Of a stretch of DNA of 64,000 nucleotides, positions 11,105-22,712 are shown in pieces. Origin of the DNA: Heterohyrax brucei (taxonomy: Eukaryota; Chordata; Mammalia; Hyracoidea; Procaviidae); the NCBI GenBank assembly GCA_028571685.1, contig CM053141.1, positions 54,620,333 through 54,684,332 on the forward strand, read 5' to 3'. Numbering within the stretch: position 1 is the stretch's first letter; each line of letters opens with the position of its first letter. The translations under genes and the position numbers were made by a program. The notes beneath the pieces are model-generated. The model was not told the origin of the DNA. It saw nothing but the letters and a program-made list of their open reading frames with translations, and did no database searches.

Positions 11105-12231
11105 ACAGTGGTTTAAGTGAAAGTTTACAATTTGAGTTAATTTCTCATACAAAAATTTATATATGCATTGTTATGTGACCCTAGTTGCCCTCCCTGCAAT
11201 GGGACAGCTCACTCTTCCTCTCTACCCTACATATTCCATGTCCACTCAACCAGCTCCTGTCCCCTTCTGCCTTCTCATCTAACCTCCAAACAGGAATTTC
11301 TCTTTCATCCCAAGGATCTACTTAAGCCAGGAAACACACTCCTCACCAGTATCATTTTAGTCTTATAATCCCATCCAATCTGTCTGAGAGTTGGCTTCTG
11401 GAACAGTTTTAGTTTTGAGCTAACAGAGGCCAGGAGACATGTCTTCTAGGATTCCTCCCATCTCAGTCAGACCATCAATTAGGGTCTTTTTACCAGAATT
11501 TGAGCTTTGCCCACTACTTTTCTCCAGCTCCATCAGGGATTCTGTTTTGTTCCCTGTCAGGGTAGTCCTCGGTGGTAGCAGGGCACCATGTAGTTCTGGT
11601 CTCAGGCTGATGAAGTCTCTGGTTTATGTGGCCCTTTCTTTCCACTGGGCTGACATTTTCCTATGTCTTTGATGTTCCTCTTTCTCCTTTGTTCACGGTA
11701 GTTTAGGACGAATAGATGCATCTTAGATGGCCACTTGCTAGCTTTTAAACCCCTGACACCATTCACCAAAGTGGGATGCAGAACATTTTCTTAATAAACT
11801 TTGTTATGCCAGTTGACCTAAATTTCCCCTGAAACCAAGTCCCCATACTCCTACCCCTCTGTCCTTCGAAGTGTTTGGTTCTATTCAGGAAACTTCTTAG
11901 CTTTTGATTCAGTCCAGTTGTGCTGACTACCCCTGTATAAGTACGTTGTCCTTCCCTTCACCTAAAATAATTATTGTCTATTATCTAATTAACAAATACC
12001 AATTTTTCTCCCTCTCCCACCTCATAACCATCAAAGAACATTTTCTTCTGTGTTTAAACTTTATCTCGAGTTTTTATAATAGTGGTCTCATACAATATCT
12101 GTCTTTTTGTAAATGACTAACTTCACTCATATAATGCCTTCCAGTTTCAACCATGTTATGTTTCATGGGTTCATCATTGTTCTTTATCATTTGTGTATTC
12201 CATTGTGTGAATATACCATAACTCACTTATC
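11105..12231 (-). mobile_element. L1 3' UTR, antisense
   Basis: Reverse complement of an L1 3' end. Much of it is mirrored in the opposite orientation at 14163-14865 (for example GTGGGATGCAGAACATTTTC here and GAAAATGTTCCACATCCCAC there). It continues past the LTR insertion at 12901. Confidence 0.85.
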
Positions 12232-12900
12232 CATTTGGCCACCTAGTGCTGCTTTAACAAAAATACCACAAGTAGATGACTTTAAAAAGAGAAATTTTAT
12301 TTTGTCATAGTCCGGTAGGCTACAAAGTACAAATTCAAGATGTCAGCTCCAGGGATACCTGGAGGACTCGTGGAAGAAGGGCCTTGTCATGAAACTTCTC
12401 TTGATCTGGGCACTTCTGAGGCACAGAGACTCTGGGTCCTATCCAAAAGACATGTTCTGCCCCTGGCACTGCTTCTTGGTATGAGATTCCCAAATCTCTC
12501 TGCTAACTTCTTTAATCAATTCTCAGGATATTCAAGACACAATACAGCCTTACACATTGAGTCCTGCCCCACCAACACAACTGCTTGCAGTCAATCCTTC
12601 CTCATTACCAAAAAAAAACCCATGGCCACTGAGTCACAGAGGCAGGATTTACACAATATTGGGAATCATGGCCCAGTCAAATTGTTATACACATTTTCAG
12701 AAAAAAAACAAAAACTAAACCCAGTGCTGCTGAGTTGAATCCAACTCACAGTGACCCTATGAGACAGAGTAGAACTGCCCCACAGAGTTTTCAAGGAGCA
12801 CCTAGAAGATCTGAACCACTGACTTTTTTTGGTTAGCAGCTGTAGCACTTAACCACTATGCTACCAGGGTTTTCTAGGAGGACACAATTCAATCCATTAT
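12232..12900 (-). mobile_element. MaLR-type LTR inserted in L1
   Basis: Antisense LTR from CCACCTAGTGCTGCTTTAAC to CACAATTCAATCCATTATGA. It splits the antisense L1 between TTATCCATTT and TGGGCATCTAGG and itself holds a SINE at 12701-12877. Confidence 0.85.
12701..12877 (-). mobile_element. AfroSINE inside LTR
   Basis: Antisense copy from AAACCCAGTGCTGCTGAGTT to CACTATGCTACCAGGG, the third layer of the SINE-in-LTR-in-L1 nest. Confidence 0.9.
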
Positions 12901-14162
12901 GATGGGCATCTAGGTAGTTTCCATCTTTTTGCTATTGTGAACAGTGCTGCATTGAACATGGGTGTCCATATACATATTGATGTGACAACTCTTATTTCTT
13001 TTACTCTGTCTATAGGGTTGCTATGAGTTGGAATTGACTCGACGCACTGGGTGGGTTACATGCCAAAGAGTCAGATTGCTGGGTTGTACAGTACTTCTAT
13101 TTCTAGCTTTTTAGGGTAGTGCCAAATTGATTTCCAAAGTAGTTGTAACAATTTAGATTCCCACCAATGGTATATAGGTGTTCCAATCTCTCCACAGCCT
13201 TTCCAACATTTGTTATTTTTATTTTATTTATTTATTTAGTTTTGGACTAATGCTAACCTTTTTAGTGTAAGATGTTTATCTCATTGTAGTTTTGATCAGC
13301 CTCTCTCTCAAGAATAATGATCGTGAGGATTTCTTCATGTATCTGTTAGCTCCGGCATGTCTTCTTTGGTTAAGCACTGTTCATATCTTTTGTCCATTGT
13401 TTAATTGGGTTATTTGTCATTTTATTGTTGAGGATTTGAAGTATCTTATTGATTTCAGCGACTAGGCACTGACTAAATTTTTTGTATCTAAAATTTTTTT
13501 CCCAATCTGTAGGTTGTCTTTTTATTCTTTTGGTGAAATATTTAGAGGAGCATAAGTGTTTGATTTTTAGGAGCTCTCAGTGATCTAATTTCTCTTCTGT
13601 TACTTCTGCATTGTTAGTAATGTTTTGTATTTTGTTGATGCCAGATGTTAGGGCTCTTAGCATTGTGCCTACTTTTTTCTTCCATGATCTTTATTGTCTG
13701 AGATTTTATTTTTAGGTCTTTGATCCATTTTCAGTTAGTTTTCATACATGGTGTGAGGTATGTGTTTTGCTTCATTTTTATGCAGATAGATATCCAGTTA
13801 TGACAACACCATTTGTTAAACAGACTGTCTTTTCTTTCTAATTAAGAGACCTTAGTTGTTTATCAAATATCAGTTGCTCAATGGTGGATGACATTGTGTC
13901 TAGATTCTCAGTTCTTTTCTATTGGCCTATATGTCTGTTGTTATACCAGTGCCATGTTGTCTTGACTACTGTGGCTGCATAAGGGGTTCTAAAATCAAAT
14001 AATGTGAGGCCTCTCACTTTGTTCTTCTTCAGTAATGCTTTTCTTACCCAGTGAATTTTCCCTTTCTATATGAAATTAGTGATTAGTTTCCCCATCTCAT
14101 TAAAAAATGCCTTTGGAGTTTCAAGAGACATTTATGTTAATTGGTGTAACGAAGTTTTTTTT
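12901..14162 (-). mobile_element. L1 ORF2/3' region, antisense
   Basis: Reverse complement of L1 ORF2 C-terminal and 3' sequence (TAGTTTCCATCTTTTTGCTA, CATTGTAGTTTTGATC, CCCAATCTGTAGGTTGTC). Frameshifted throughout. An orphan SINE tail interrupts it at 13001-13052. Confidence 0.85.
13001..13052 (+). mobile_element. Orphan AfroSINE 3' tail
   Basis: Only the last 50 or so bases of the SINE (CTATGAGTTGGAATTGACTC and GACGCACTGGG) sit in the antisense L1, replacing the normal L1 sequence at that place. Confidence 0.75.
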
Positions 14163-14865
14163 TAAGAAAATGTTCCACATCCCACTTTGGTGAGTGGTGT
14201 CTGGGGTCCTAAAAGTTATCAAGGAGCCATCTAAGTAGCATCATTTGGTCCCAATCCACCTGGAGCAGAGAAGTATGGAAGACACCAAAAACATAAGGAA
14301 AACAGGAGCCCAAGGTATATAAAGGGTCACATAATCCACAGACTACATCTGCATGAGACCAGAAGACATAAATGGTGCCCAGTCACCATCAATGACTGCC
14401 CTGACAGGGAATACAACATAGAGTCTTTGACATAACAGGAGAAAAAATGGCTGTGCAGACTTGAATGCTATTGAAAAAGACCAGACTGATGGTCCAACAA
14501 ACTGGAGAGTTCTCAGAAGACATAGTACCTAGACTCTCTGTTAGCCCAGAACTGAAACCACTCCTGATACCAAAGATCAGACAAAGATCAGACATGACTA
14601 TAAGACATAAAATGGTACCAGCAGAGTGTGCTTCTTGGCTTAAGTAGATACATGAAGCTACTGGGTCAGATCCTGTCTACAGGAAAGATGAGAGCACAGA
14701 GGAGGACAGGAGCTGGTTGAAGGGCACAGGAAATACAGGGTGGAAAGACGGAGTGTGCTGTCAGAAGATGGGGCATGCAGCTACAGCTACATAGCAGAGT
14801 GTGTGGGGGCTTTTGTATGACAAACTGACTTGGATTATAAACTTTTACTTAAAGCACAATAATTA
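14163..14865 (+). mobile_element. L1 3' UTR, sense insertion
   Basis: A 5'-truncated sense L1 3' end from AAGAAAATGTTCCACATCCC to ACTTAAAGCACAATAATT, lying inside the antisense L1. It forms an inverted repeat with 11105-11800. Confidence 0.85.
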
Positions 14866-15293
14866 TTATTTTTAATGCTATTGGAATCTGGATCGAGATT
14901 GTATTGTGTCTATAGCTCACTTTGGTTAGAACAGAGATTTTTGCAGTGTTGTGTTTTCCTCTCCATGGGCAAAGTACGCTTTTCCACTTATGCGGGCCTT
15001 TCTTGGTTACTTGCAGCTGTGCCTTATAATTTTCTATGTACAGGTCTTTCACATTCCTTGTTAGATTTATTCCTAAATATTTTATCTTCTTGTGGGCTGC
15101 AGCAAATGGTAATGATTTGGTGATTTCTTCTTTGATGCCCTCTTTGTTGGTGTACAGAAATCCAACTGATTGTTCTATACTTATTTTATATCCTGATACT
15201 TTGCTGAACTATTCTGTTAGTTCCAGTAGGTTCTTTGTGTGTGTGGATTCTTTTTGGCTTGGCATGTGTGGATTCTTTAGGGTTTTCTTTGTA
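14866..15293 (-). mobile_element. L1 ORF2 fragment, antisense
   Basis: The minus-strand ORF at 14849-15052 contains KDLYIENYKAQLQ, HKWKSVLCPW and YRHNTISIQIPIAL, the conserved C-terminal part of L1 ORF2 after the reverse transcriptase. Frame is lost on both sides. Confidence 0.9.
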
Positions 15294-15304
15294 TATCCAA
15301 AAGA

Positions 15305-15405
15305 ACAAAACTTGTTGCCACTGAGTCAATTCTCCCTCATAGCAACCCTACAGAACAATGTAGAACTGCCCCATCAAGTTTCCAAGGAGCACCTGGTAAA
15401 TTCAG
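15305..15405 (-). mobile_element. AfroSINE, head truncated
   Basis: Antisense tail and body from CTTGTTGCCACTGAGTCAAT to CCAAGGAGCACCTGGTAAAT. The tRNA-like head is absent. Confidence 0.85.
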
Positions 15406-15788
15406 AAATAAACTTTGTGGGTGGGTGAGCATTCTGAGGTCGGTGTACAATGGACTACGGGTTTTACTGAGGGAAAATGCAGATTCAATGGGCAACACAT
15501 AGTATACAGCCTAGGGCCCATAGCACAATGCACAAAACATGTATTATATTCAACTGCTGAAACTAGGATAAAGTGAACTGAAATGTGGGTGGTGTATGTG
15601 TATGGGAGTACGTGTATACGTACATGAGCATACACATCAGTATGTTCACTACTAACTACATGGATTGCTACACATTGTCTGCATTATCCTCTCCTCCAGT
15701 AGAATTAGGTCAGCAGAAAAAACAAAAACCACCTCCAAATGCAAGGGAATAGGAAGGGACATAAGATTTGGAGGGTCCTAACTCCCAA

Positions 15789-15830
15789 TCCAAGCCAGCC
15801 AAGTGCTGTCGAGTCGGATCCGACTCATGG
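15789..15830 (-). mobile_element. Orphan AfroSINE tail with intact palindrome
   Basis: About 40 bases of tail only, holding the perfect 16-bp palindrome GAGTCGGATCCGACTC. CpGs are intact, which suggests a young copy. Confidence 0.75.
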
Positions 15831-15834
15831 GTTC

Positions 15835-15930
15835 TGTATTAAACAGTTTAGCCTAATTGGTAAAGTATGCCTGCCTTGAGCATTGTGCCCTCTCAAAGGT
15901 TTATCTTTGTAGGATCAAAATGACAACTGC
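15835..15930 (+). repeat. Fragment of the unidentified retroelement seen at 740-1560
   Basis: TGCCTTGAGCATTGTGCCCT and flanking sequence match 1285-1360. It runs straight into L1 ORF2 sequence, which hints that the family may be an L1 relative or a chimeric transcript. Confidence 0.5.
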
Positions 15931-16392
15931 ATCTCAAATTAACAATAGCCTTCAAGAAAATAAAATACTTAGGAATAATCTAACATGACATATAAAAGAT
16001 CAACACAAAGAAAATTTCAAGACATTACTGCAAGAAACTAAGAGAGACTTATGTATGTGGAAAAACCTACTCTTATGGATGGGAAGACTCAACATTGTAA
16101 AATTGTCTATTGTATCCAAAGCGATCTGTAGATACAATACAAATGTGATCCAAACTCCAATGGCATTTTTTTAATGAGATGGAGAAACAAATCACCAACT
16201 TTATATGGAAAGGGAAGAACTCCTGGATAAGCAAAGTATTACTGAAAAAGAAAAGCAAAACAAAGTGGTAATCCTCATACAACTTGACTTCAGAACCAAT
16301 TACACTGCCACAGTAGTCAAAATAGTCTGGCACTGGTATAACAGACACATAGATCAATGCAACAGAATTGACAATCTGGACATAAAATCATC
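15931..16392 (+). mobile_element. L1 ORF2 fragment, sense
   Basis: In interrupted frames it encodes KYLGI, then HFFNEMEKQITNFIWKGK and a W/Y-rich HIDQCNRI motif, all from the C-terminal part of L1 ORF2. Several stops are present. Confidence 0.88.
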
Positions 16393-16395
16393 TCA

Positions 16396-17012
16396 CACTA
16401 GATTACTGCAGTAGCCTTACCACTGGTATTCTTGCTTTGACTCTGGTCCTGTTAATAGTATATTCTCAAAAGAACACATAGAATAATGCTTTAAAAAAAA
16501 AGAAAAAAAAAAAAGATCATGACACTTTTCTGCTCAAAATCCTCCACTGGCTTCCATTTCTTTGAAAAGTCAAATTCTTTAAATGATCTAGAAGGTCTTA
16601 TGTCATTTGATCTCATCTACCATTCTCTGTCTCACTGTCTGTGCTCCAACCAGACTGAGCTTCTGAATGCTTCCCTCAGGATCTCCTCCTCTCAGTCCTT
16701 CTACTGTAACTCTCCTTCCCCAGATTCCACCACAGCCCTTCTTATCTTTGCTCAAAAGTCATGTTCTCAGTTCAACCTTTCCTTAATGTACTACCTACAT
16801 TCCCCCAATACATCTTTTTCTTTTACTTCTGATTTGTTTTTCCAAGTGCATCACTAATAAATACATATTTTAACACCTTATTTATTTCATATTTCTCCTC
16901 ACTGAAATGTGAACTTTGTTAAACCAGGAATTCTCTTCTATTTGTTCACTGCTGTTTCTTCAGTGCATAGAGAACTTCTTAATAGGAAGTAGCCATTAAA
17001 ATAAGTGAACAA
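16396..17012 (+). mobile_element. L2 LINE 3' end, sense
   Basis: Order of blocks is that of L2: GATTACTGCAGTAGCCT, ATCATGACACTTTTCTGCTC, AATCCTCCACTGGCTTCC, CTTTGCTCAAAAGTCATGTTC, GTTCACTGCTGTTTC. A poly-A-like expansion at 16492-16514 interrupts it. Old mammalian repeat. Confidence 0.85.
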
Positions 17013-17453
17013 AGCTATCTAGACAGATATTTGATTAAAGAAATGTCTGATAAGCCTCTAAAAGTTTATTATTGGGATAAACTTTGCACACATTTGAAAT
17101 ACTTTGTTTGTTCAATGGCTGTTTTTTCTATTACAATTAACAAAGAGTGGCTCATAGTTCTATTTATTTTTGAAGAGAATTTCTTTCCAATGAAAACTAA
17201 TGGATCTTTCTTGATAACACATAAAAAAATGTACCCTCATGGACGTTACACCTGGAAGAGACCTCAGGGAACACCTAATCTAGTGGGCCTCAAACTGTGG
17301 TCCCACAATAGCTAGAACAAGGTTTCCCACCATAAAAATGAATAATGCAATATTTTTTCTAATTTTCAGGAAACAATAGAAAAATATTTCTCAATTAAAA
17401 ATGCTCTCCCATAAAATCTGAGATATTGGTACTGCAATCACTTATCAGTTAAC
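17013..17453. other. No recognised feature
   Basis: AT-rich. The 94-codon ORF at 17031-17315 has no recognisable domain. Confidence 0.4.
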
Positions 17454-17607
17454 ACAGATGGCTCAGTTGTAAAGAACTTGGCTGCTAACCTGAATGCCAG
17501 AAGTTCAAATCCACCACTAGCTCCTTGGAAACCCTAAGGGACAGTTCTGCTCAGACTATAAGGAGGCCAAGAGTTGGAATCAACTTGACAGCAATGACTT
17601 TTTTAAC
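17454..17607 (+). mobile_element. AfroSINE, short form
   Basis: Sense copy: ATGGCTCAGTTGTAAAGAAC head, AGTTCAAATCCACCACTAG B-box region, GAGTTGGAATCAACTTGACAG tail. Confidence 0.88.
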
Positions 17608-18094
17608 AGACATCAGTCAAATCAATAAATCAAAAGCAAAGAGATAAAAACAGAAACACTCAGAAATGCTTATTTGCTATATGCAACTGGTAGACACGGT
17701 AATAATTATATATTTTTTATCATAATGCTATTTTTTCTAGTATAATTTTTACTAGTATATCTAATAAAGATCATACATACAGGACATTTCACTAAAAAGC
17801 CACAGTATCGAGAAAACAGAATTATAACTGCAAGTTATAAAACCAAACAAGTTGGATAACTTCTGATCTTCTCTATACCCGTAAGTCCACAGATGCAGAA
17901 TTTTATACCCTAAAATAAGTGCCCACCCAAAGTCATGCACCATTATTCTATACCCTTAATAGCCATTCCCACACATATTCTCCAGGTTTCTGTTTGTATG
18001 TACTAAAAAAATTCAAACAGTAATATGAACTGTAGTACATCTTATCCTTCATCACACTTGGTACTTCTCCTTTGGGGGCTTACTGGGACTTAAG

Positions 18095-18530
18095 TCTACT
18101 TATAGGGTTAAAATCAAAAATGGATGGTGAGCAAAAAGAGACCAGATTATTTGTCTGACAGAAACTGAAGAAACCCTGAGAGTATTGTATCCAGACACCC
18201 CCTAGATTTAGTGCTGAAGTCACTCCAGAGGTTCACTCTTCAGCCAAGGATTGTACAAGACCCTAGCCATGAGTCGGATCTGACTCGACGTCACTTGGCT
18301 GGTTTGGCTAACCATGTATAAGATATTAAATGGGCATACCAGCCCAGGGATAAAGTTGAGAAGGCAGGAAGTGACAGGAGTGAAAATAGGTACCCAAGGC
18401 TGATAAGGGGAAAGAGTTGACACAACTGCAAGGTTGGCAACCAATGTCACACAACAATGTGTATTAATTGTTTAATGAGAAACAAATTTTTCTATAAACT
18501 TTTACCCAAAGTAAATAACTAAAGTGGTGG
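18095..18530 (+). mobile_element. L1 3' end (second 3' UTR subfamily)
   Basis: GTGCTGAAGTCACTCCAGAG, ATATTAAATGGGCATACCAG and CACACAACAATGTGTATTAA, then CTATAAACTTTTACCCAAAG, follow the order of an afrotherian L1 3' end. An orphan SINE tail sits at 18262-18303. Confidence 0.6.
18262..18303 (+). mobile_element. Orphan AfroSINE tail
   Basis: CATGAGTCGGATCTGACTCG and ACTTGGCTGG match, in sense, the tail variant at 15789 and 42969. No body or head. Confidence 0.7.
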
Positions 18531-19157
18531 TGATGCATTCTGAGAACACTCAGAATTGTCTTGTAAGATATCTGTCTTAAGTGATACCCCAGGCAATGAC
18601 TCCAACACCTCATGAAGTTGAGTCAGACACAGAGTCTTCAGAAACAGCTAGTTTAATCCCATCAGATGAGGTGGAGGGGCTAGTGGTTTTATTGGCTTAA
18701 CAGATAAAGATGGAGCAATCTCTGGACATAGAAATCAGAAGGTTGGTTCTGTTGGCAGGAGTGATTCAACAGAATTCAGGGACACATTGTCCCCAGGTTC
18801 CTGATTATATGCACATATGTCCCCAGCCCAAGTTTCAGGGTCCTATTTCTTCACAATGAATACCCTATTTTTAACTTCAGACATCTCTCAAGTTTGGCAG
18901 TTGAGTTGGCACTGTAATTCAGCAACTGTTATAAGATGAATCTGGATTTAGTTTTCAGCAATATGAGTTTTTACCATAAGAAATTCGCCCCGCCCCCCAA
19001 GCACAATTGGCAACTCTGAGATTGTTTATGCAGCACTTGAAATGTGACTCTGAAGCTCTGAATTCATCTCTTTCTTGTATCAGTTTGTCTAGTGAAAGCA
19101 GGACCAACCAAACAGCTTCCTTATACTTCTCATTCTAACAAAATTATAGAAAGGTAT
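18531..19157. other. No recognised feature
   Basis: No repeat or gene signature that I can name. A C-run occurs at about 18985. Confidence 0.4.
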
Positions 19158-19628
19158 TGTCAGGGATTGAATTGCGTCCCACCACTGTGCCATGATCTCC
19201 AGTATTGTGTCATGTTCCTATATATTATAAATCCTACCTCTGATATTAATGAAGGTGGAAGGACAGCAGTTGTGTTGATGTAGCAGGACTCGATATGTAA
19301 GATTGTATTGTGTCTTGAGGCAATCTCTTGAGATATAAAAGAAAGAAACTAGCAGAAAGATTTGGGGTATCTCATACCAGCAAAAAAGTAGTACCTGGAG
19401 CAGGGCAGATCCTCTGGGCCTGGGGCCCTTGTACCTCTAAAGTTCCCAGTCCAGTGGAAGATTGATGACAAGCCCCATCCTCTAGAGTCAACAGAGAAAG
19501 CCTTCCCCTGGAGCTGATGTCCTGAATTTGGATTTGTATCCTATTTGAGCATGACAGAATAAATTTCTCTTTGTTAAAGTCATTCACTTCTAGTATTTCT
19601 GTTGTGGCAGCACCAGATGACTAAGACA
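19158..19628 (+). mobile_element. MaLR-type solo LTR with perfect target duplication
   Basis: Starts TGTCAGGGATTGAATTGC and ends GATGACTAAGACA. A perfect 5-bp duplication GGTAT flanks it at 19153-19157 and 19629-19633, which confirms retroviral-type integration for this family. Confidence 0.95.
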
Positions 19629-19639
19629 GGTATTGCACA

Positions 19640-20590
19640 TATGATCACACAGAGCTTCACCTCTCAACAGTACCTGACCTAAGGACTCTGTTAATCTATC
19701 CACTTTGGGCCTGTCTTTTTATCACTCACCGCATGGCTTGTACAGAGCTGCAATGTCAGAGTGTGGGATGCCATGTTGGATACAGAGATTTTAGCAGGAC
19801 CTAATTCTTAGCCTGGGAGCTAGCGCCTGCAAACAGGACAGCACTTCTCTGACAGAAAAGCAGTAATTTACACTGTGTCACCTACTGTGGGGGCCCAGCA
19901 ACAGAGGCAGAGGAATCACTACCTCTCAGCACCTTTAGCCTGTCTATCTGCTGCCTGTGTGGAGGGCACCATCTTGGATATGGTGGCTGCAAATGGACCT
20001 ATTTCTTAGCTTGGGAGCCAGAACCTGCCCACAGGAAAGCGCTTTTCTACCAGAAAAGCAGTAGTTTACACAGTGTCACCTAAGGCTGGGCCCTCTCAGC
20101 GGAGCTCAACAGGGCAGTAGCATTGCTGTATTCTAAACTAGTTTATATCATCTGGGGTTGGATATAGTGGTGCTTACTTTGCCAGTTGGGAAGAGGGACC
20201 TCTATACCTGAAAACCTGACTGACTTGGGATGTGTCAGATACCTTTTGCTTTACATTTTAAGACAGCCTAGAGGAACATCTGAAGTCCATCCTCACAGTA
20301 TCTCTTCCAGCCTCTACTTACTCACATGGGACCCAAAAAGTAACAGACACTTGTGGCATACAAGAAATCACCCATGGCTTCAGAGGGCTCCCAAACAAAA
20401 CAATCAAGTAGTTTTCTAGATGAAGAAACTTTTATGAAATCATCAGAAAGTGAATATAAAATGATTATATACAGAGCCCTTCTAGACCTTACACAAAATG
20501 CACCAGAACAAGGAAAAATTAAACAAGCTGTTTGATCTGATGTGACATTAGTAGGACCTTTTCTCAAGGGCATTGCCACCTAGATTAACC
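19640..20590 (+). mobile_element. L1 5' end: tandem 5' UTR monomers plus ORF1 start
   Basis: Two tandem units of about 210 bp are followed by an ORF at 20353-20535. Its product reads SEGSQTKQSSSFLDEETFMK, then an acidic/hydrophobic heptad-like stretch and ALLDLTQNAPEQGKIKQAV. This resembles the N-terminal leader and coiled-coil start of mammalian L1 ORF1 proteins. The element stops soon after, so it keeps the 5' end and lacks the 3' end, the reverse of usual L1 truncation. Identification rests on protein style and layout, not on a database match. Confidence 0.6.
19755..20105. repeat. Tandem duplication, about 210-bp period
   Basis: Units at about 19765-19905 and 19970-20100 share CCTATTTCTTAGC/CCTAATTCTTAGC, CAGAAAAGCAGTA and GTGTCACCTA in the same order. 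Such monomers are known from rodent L1 promoters. Confidence 0.8.
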
Positions 20591-20825
20591 TCCAAGTCAT
20601 GAGGTGGCCTGACTTTTTACTACCTTTTCTTTTTTAAGATTTAAATATACACAGACAAAACTCCAGAACAGTTCTGTTAGTTTAATCAGTTTCTTTGGAA
20701 ATTGGACAATTTTGGTATACAGATTGGTGATCTCAAAGTTTATCTTCCAAGAATTTCTACTAAAATGTAGAATGGGTTTCACTGTTCTCAGAACTTGAGA
20801 AGTTCCTCAGAAATTGAACCTTCCT

Positions 20826-21495
20826 TTATGTCAACACATTTGCAAATCTAGGCAACATGGGCCTACTGAACGCTGGGCCCACCACTCACCTGTCATTTTG
20901 TCACACAGTGGTGGCTTGTATGTTGCTGTCATGCTAAAATCTATGTCACTGGTATTTCAAATACCAGCAGGATGGCTTCTGGTAGACAGCTTTCAGCAGA
21001 GTGTCCAGACTAAGACAGACTAAGAAGATGGACCTGGTGATCTAATTCTAAAAAAAATCATCCAGCATAAATGTTATGAATATCAGCAGAACCTTGTCTG
21101 ATATAGTCCTGGGAGATGAGTCTCTCAGGTGGGAAGGTACTCCACATATGACTGGGAAAAGATTGCCTAAAGAATGAACAAATCCATCTTGAGAGAAGTA
21201 CAGTGGAAATTCTCCTTAGAAGAGAGGGTGGTGAGACTTCATCTCCCATACTTTGGACATAGTATCAAGAGCACTCAGTCCCTGAAGGGAAACATTATGT
21301 TTGGTAAAGAAGATCATGAGCAAAAAAGAGTAAGTCTGTCAACCATGTGGGTTGACACAGTGCAGCAATAATGGGCCAAAACAGACCAACAATTGTAGGG
21401 ATGGTGTAGGACTTAGCAGTGTTTCATGTTGCTGCACATATACTGGTTCACTCTGAGTCAGAACCAACTCGAGAGCACCTAACAACAAACTCAGA
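20826..21495 (+). mobile_element. Internally deleted RTE element
   Basis: The left part (to about 21165) is 5' leader-type sequence (CAGACTAAGACAGACTAAGA, ATTGTCTGATATAG-like). The right part jumps straight to the RTE 3' end (TACTTTGGACATAGTATCAA, GGTTGACACAG) and finishes AGCACCTAACAACAAAC. The endonuclease and reverse transcriptase region is absent. A 65-codon ORF at 21174-21371 is only the remnant C-terminus. Confidence 0.7.
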
Positions 21496-22524
21496 GTAGA
21501 TCAGAAAGTGGAAATGAAAGCACATTTTATTCAATCCACAAGTAGAATTTTAATCTGAATATTTCAATTCCTTGAAGAAAGCAGAACTATGTTAGTCTGA
21601 TGTTTTTTTCTTTTTTTGTTTCTTTTGGGTTTTTTTTTTTTTTAATTTTAAATTAACCTGTGGTATAATCTTCTTATAACAGTAAGTGACCACCACACTG
21701 TAGTCCTGGTGGGTCTGAGAAGGTGGTTCTTAAAGATTTTCTTAATTCCAAAATTCTTTGATATTGACACAGTTTAATTTTTTTTCAATGTGTGTTCACC
21801 TTCTGTCCAAATGACAGCACAAGGGTAGCAAAATGTCCTCACATTGTTTAAAATTCCTGAATAAACCAGTAATATATGATCATCAGCATAAGTGACATTT
21901 ATAGTCTTAATAATTCCCTTTATTATGTTATGAAATAAATCCAGTTTAGAAAGTTCACAGCAAAAGACTGCCTAACAAAGTTGGACACTAGAAACACCAA
22001 CATTCTCTTGAAACATGAATAAACTATTTAAGTTGCTTTGGTCTCATTCATCACAGTGCTCTGTCTAAAGGAAGTAAAATGAATCTTTCAATATTTAATC
22101 AACTTTCTCTGTTTTCTTACTGACGAATACTTACTTCTCTATCCTGCTATCCTGCTCTTACAGTACTGGTAAAAAATTCAGTCAGGCTGCCCTAGGAGTC
22201 AGATGGCCACAGCTGACCTGTGTTAGAATATTTCTTCACAATCCTTAAATTCTCCTATTTCTCTAATTTCTTGAGAACCAGTTTCCCACATGCTGTACTT
22301 CTTGTTTGCCACTTCTGCATTTAGTACCCAAAACAGAGTCAACATATAAAAATAATAGTTGATATGCTAATCATTTCTTTTGACTTACACAAAATCAGTT
22401 TATAAAATTCTAGACTTTCTAAAATGAACAAATATTATTACAACTTTGTCCACTCTCTCTATTCAGTTTATGACCAAAAGGTTTCAGATGGAAGAGAGAA
22501 GTAGGACTTTAGGAGACAGTACTT
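21496..22524. other. No recognised feature
   Basis: A T-rich run lies at 21601-21646. The rest is AT-rich without clear repeat or coding signature. Confidence 0.4.
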
Positions 22525-22712
22525 CCCAAGCAAAGTCCCCTAGCGGTGCAGTGATTAAGTGTTCAGCACCTAACCAAAAGGACAGTGGTTCGAACCCACT
22601 ACCTCCTCCGAGGGACAAAGAAGTGGCAGTTTGCATCTGTAAAGATTCAGAAGCTTTGGAAATCCTATGGAGTCATTATGAGTTGGAATTGACTCCATAG
22701 CAGTTAGTTTTT
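22525..22712 (+). mobile_element. AfroSINE, long form
   Basis: Sense copy with AGCGGTGCAGTGATTAAGTG head, CAGTGGTTCGAACCCACTAC (an intact B box) and tail GAGTTGGAATTGACTCCATA. Confidence 0.9.

Noticed and set aside
12340-12738. 132-codon ORF
   Set aside because: It lies entirely in antisense LTR and SINE sequence; no protein family signature.
16519-16857. 112-codon ORF
   Set aside because: It coincides with the 3' non-coding region of an L2 element.
22525-22712. Possible tRNA gene (A and B boxes visible)
   Set aside because: The boxes belong to the tRNA-derived head of an AfroSINE; no cloverleaf with acceptor stem can be drawn.
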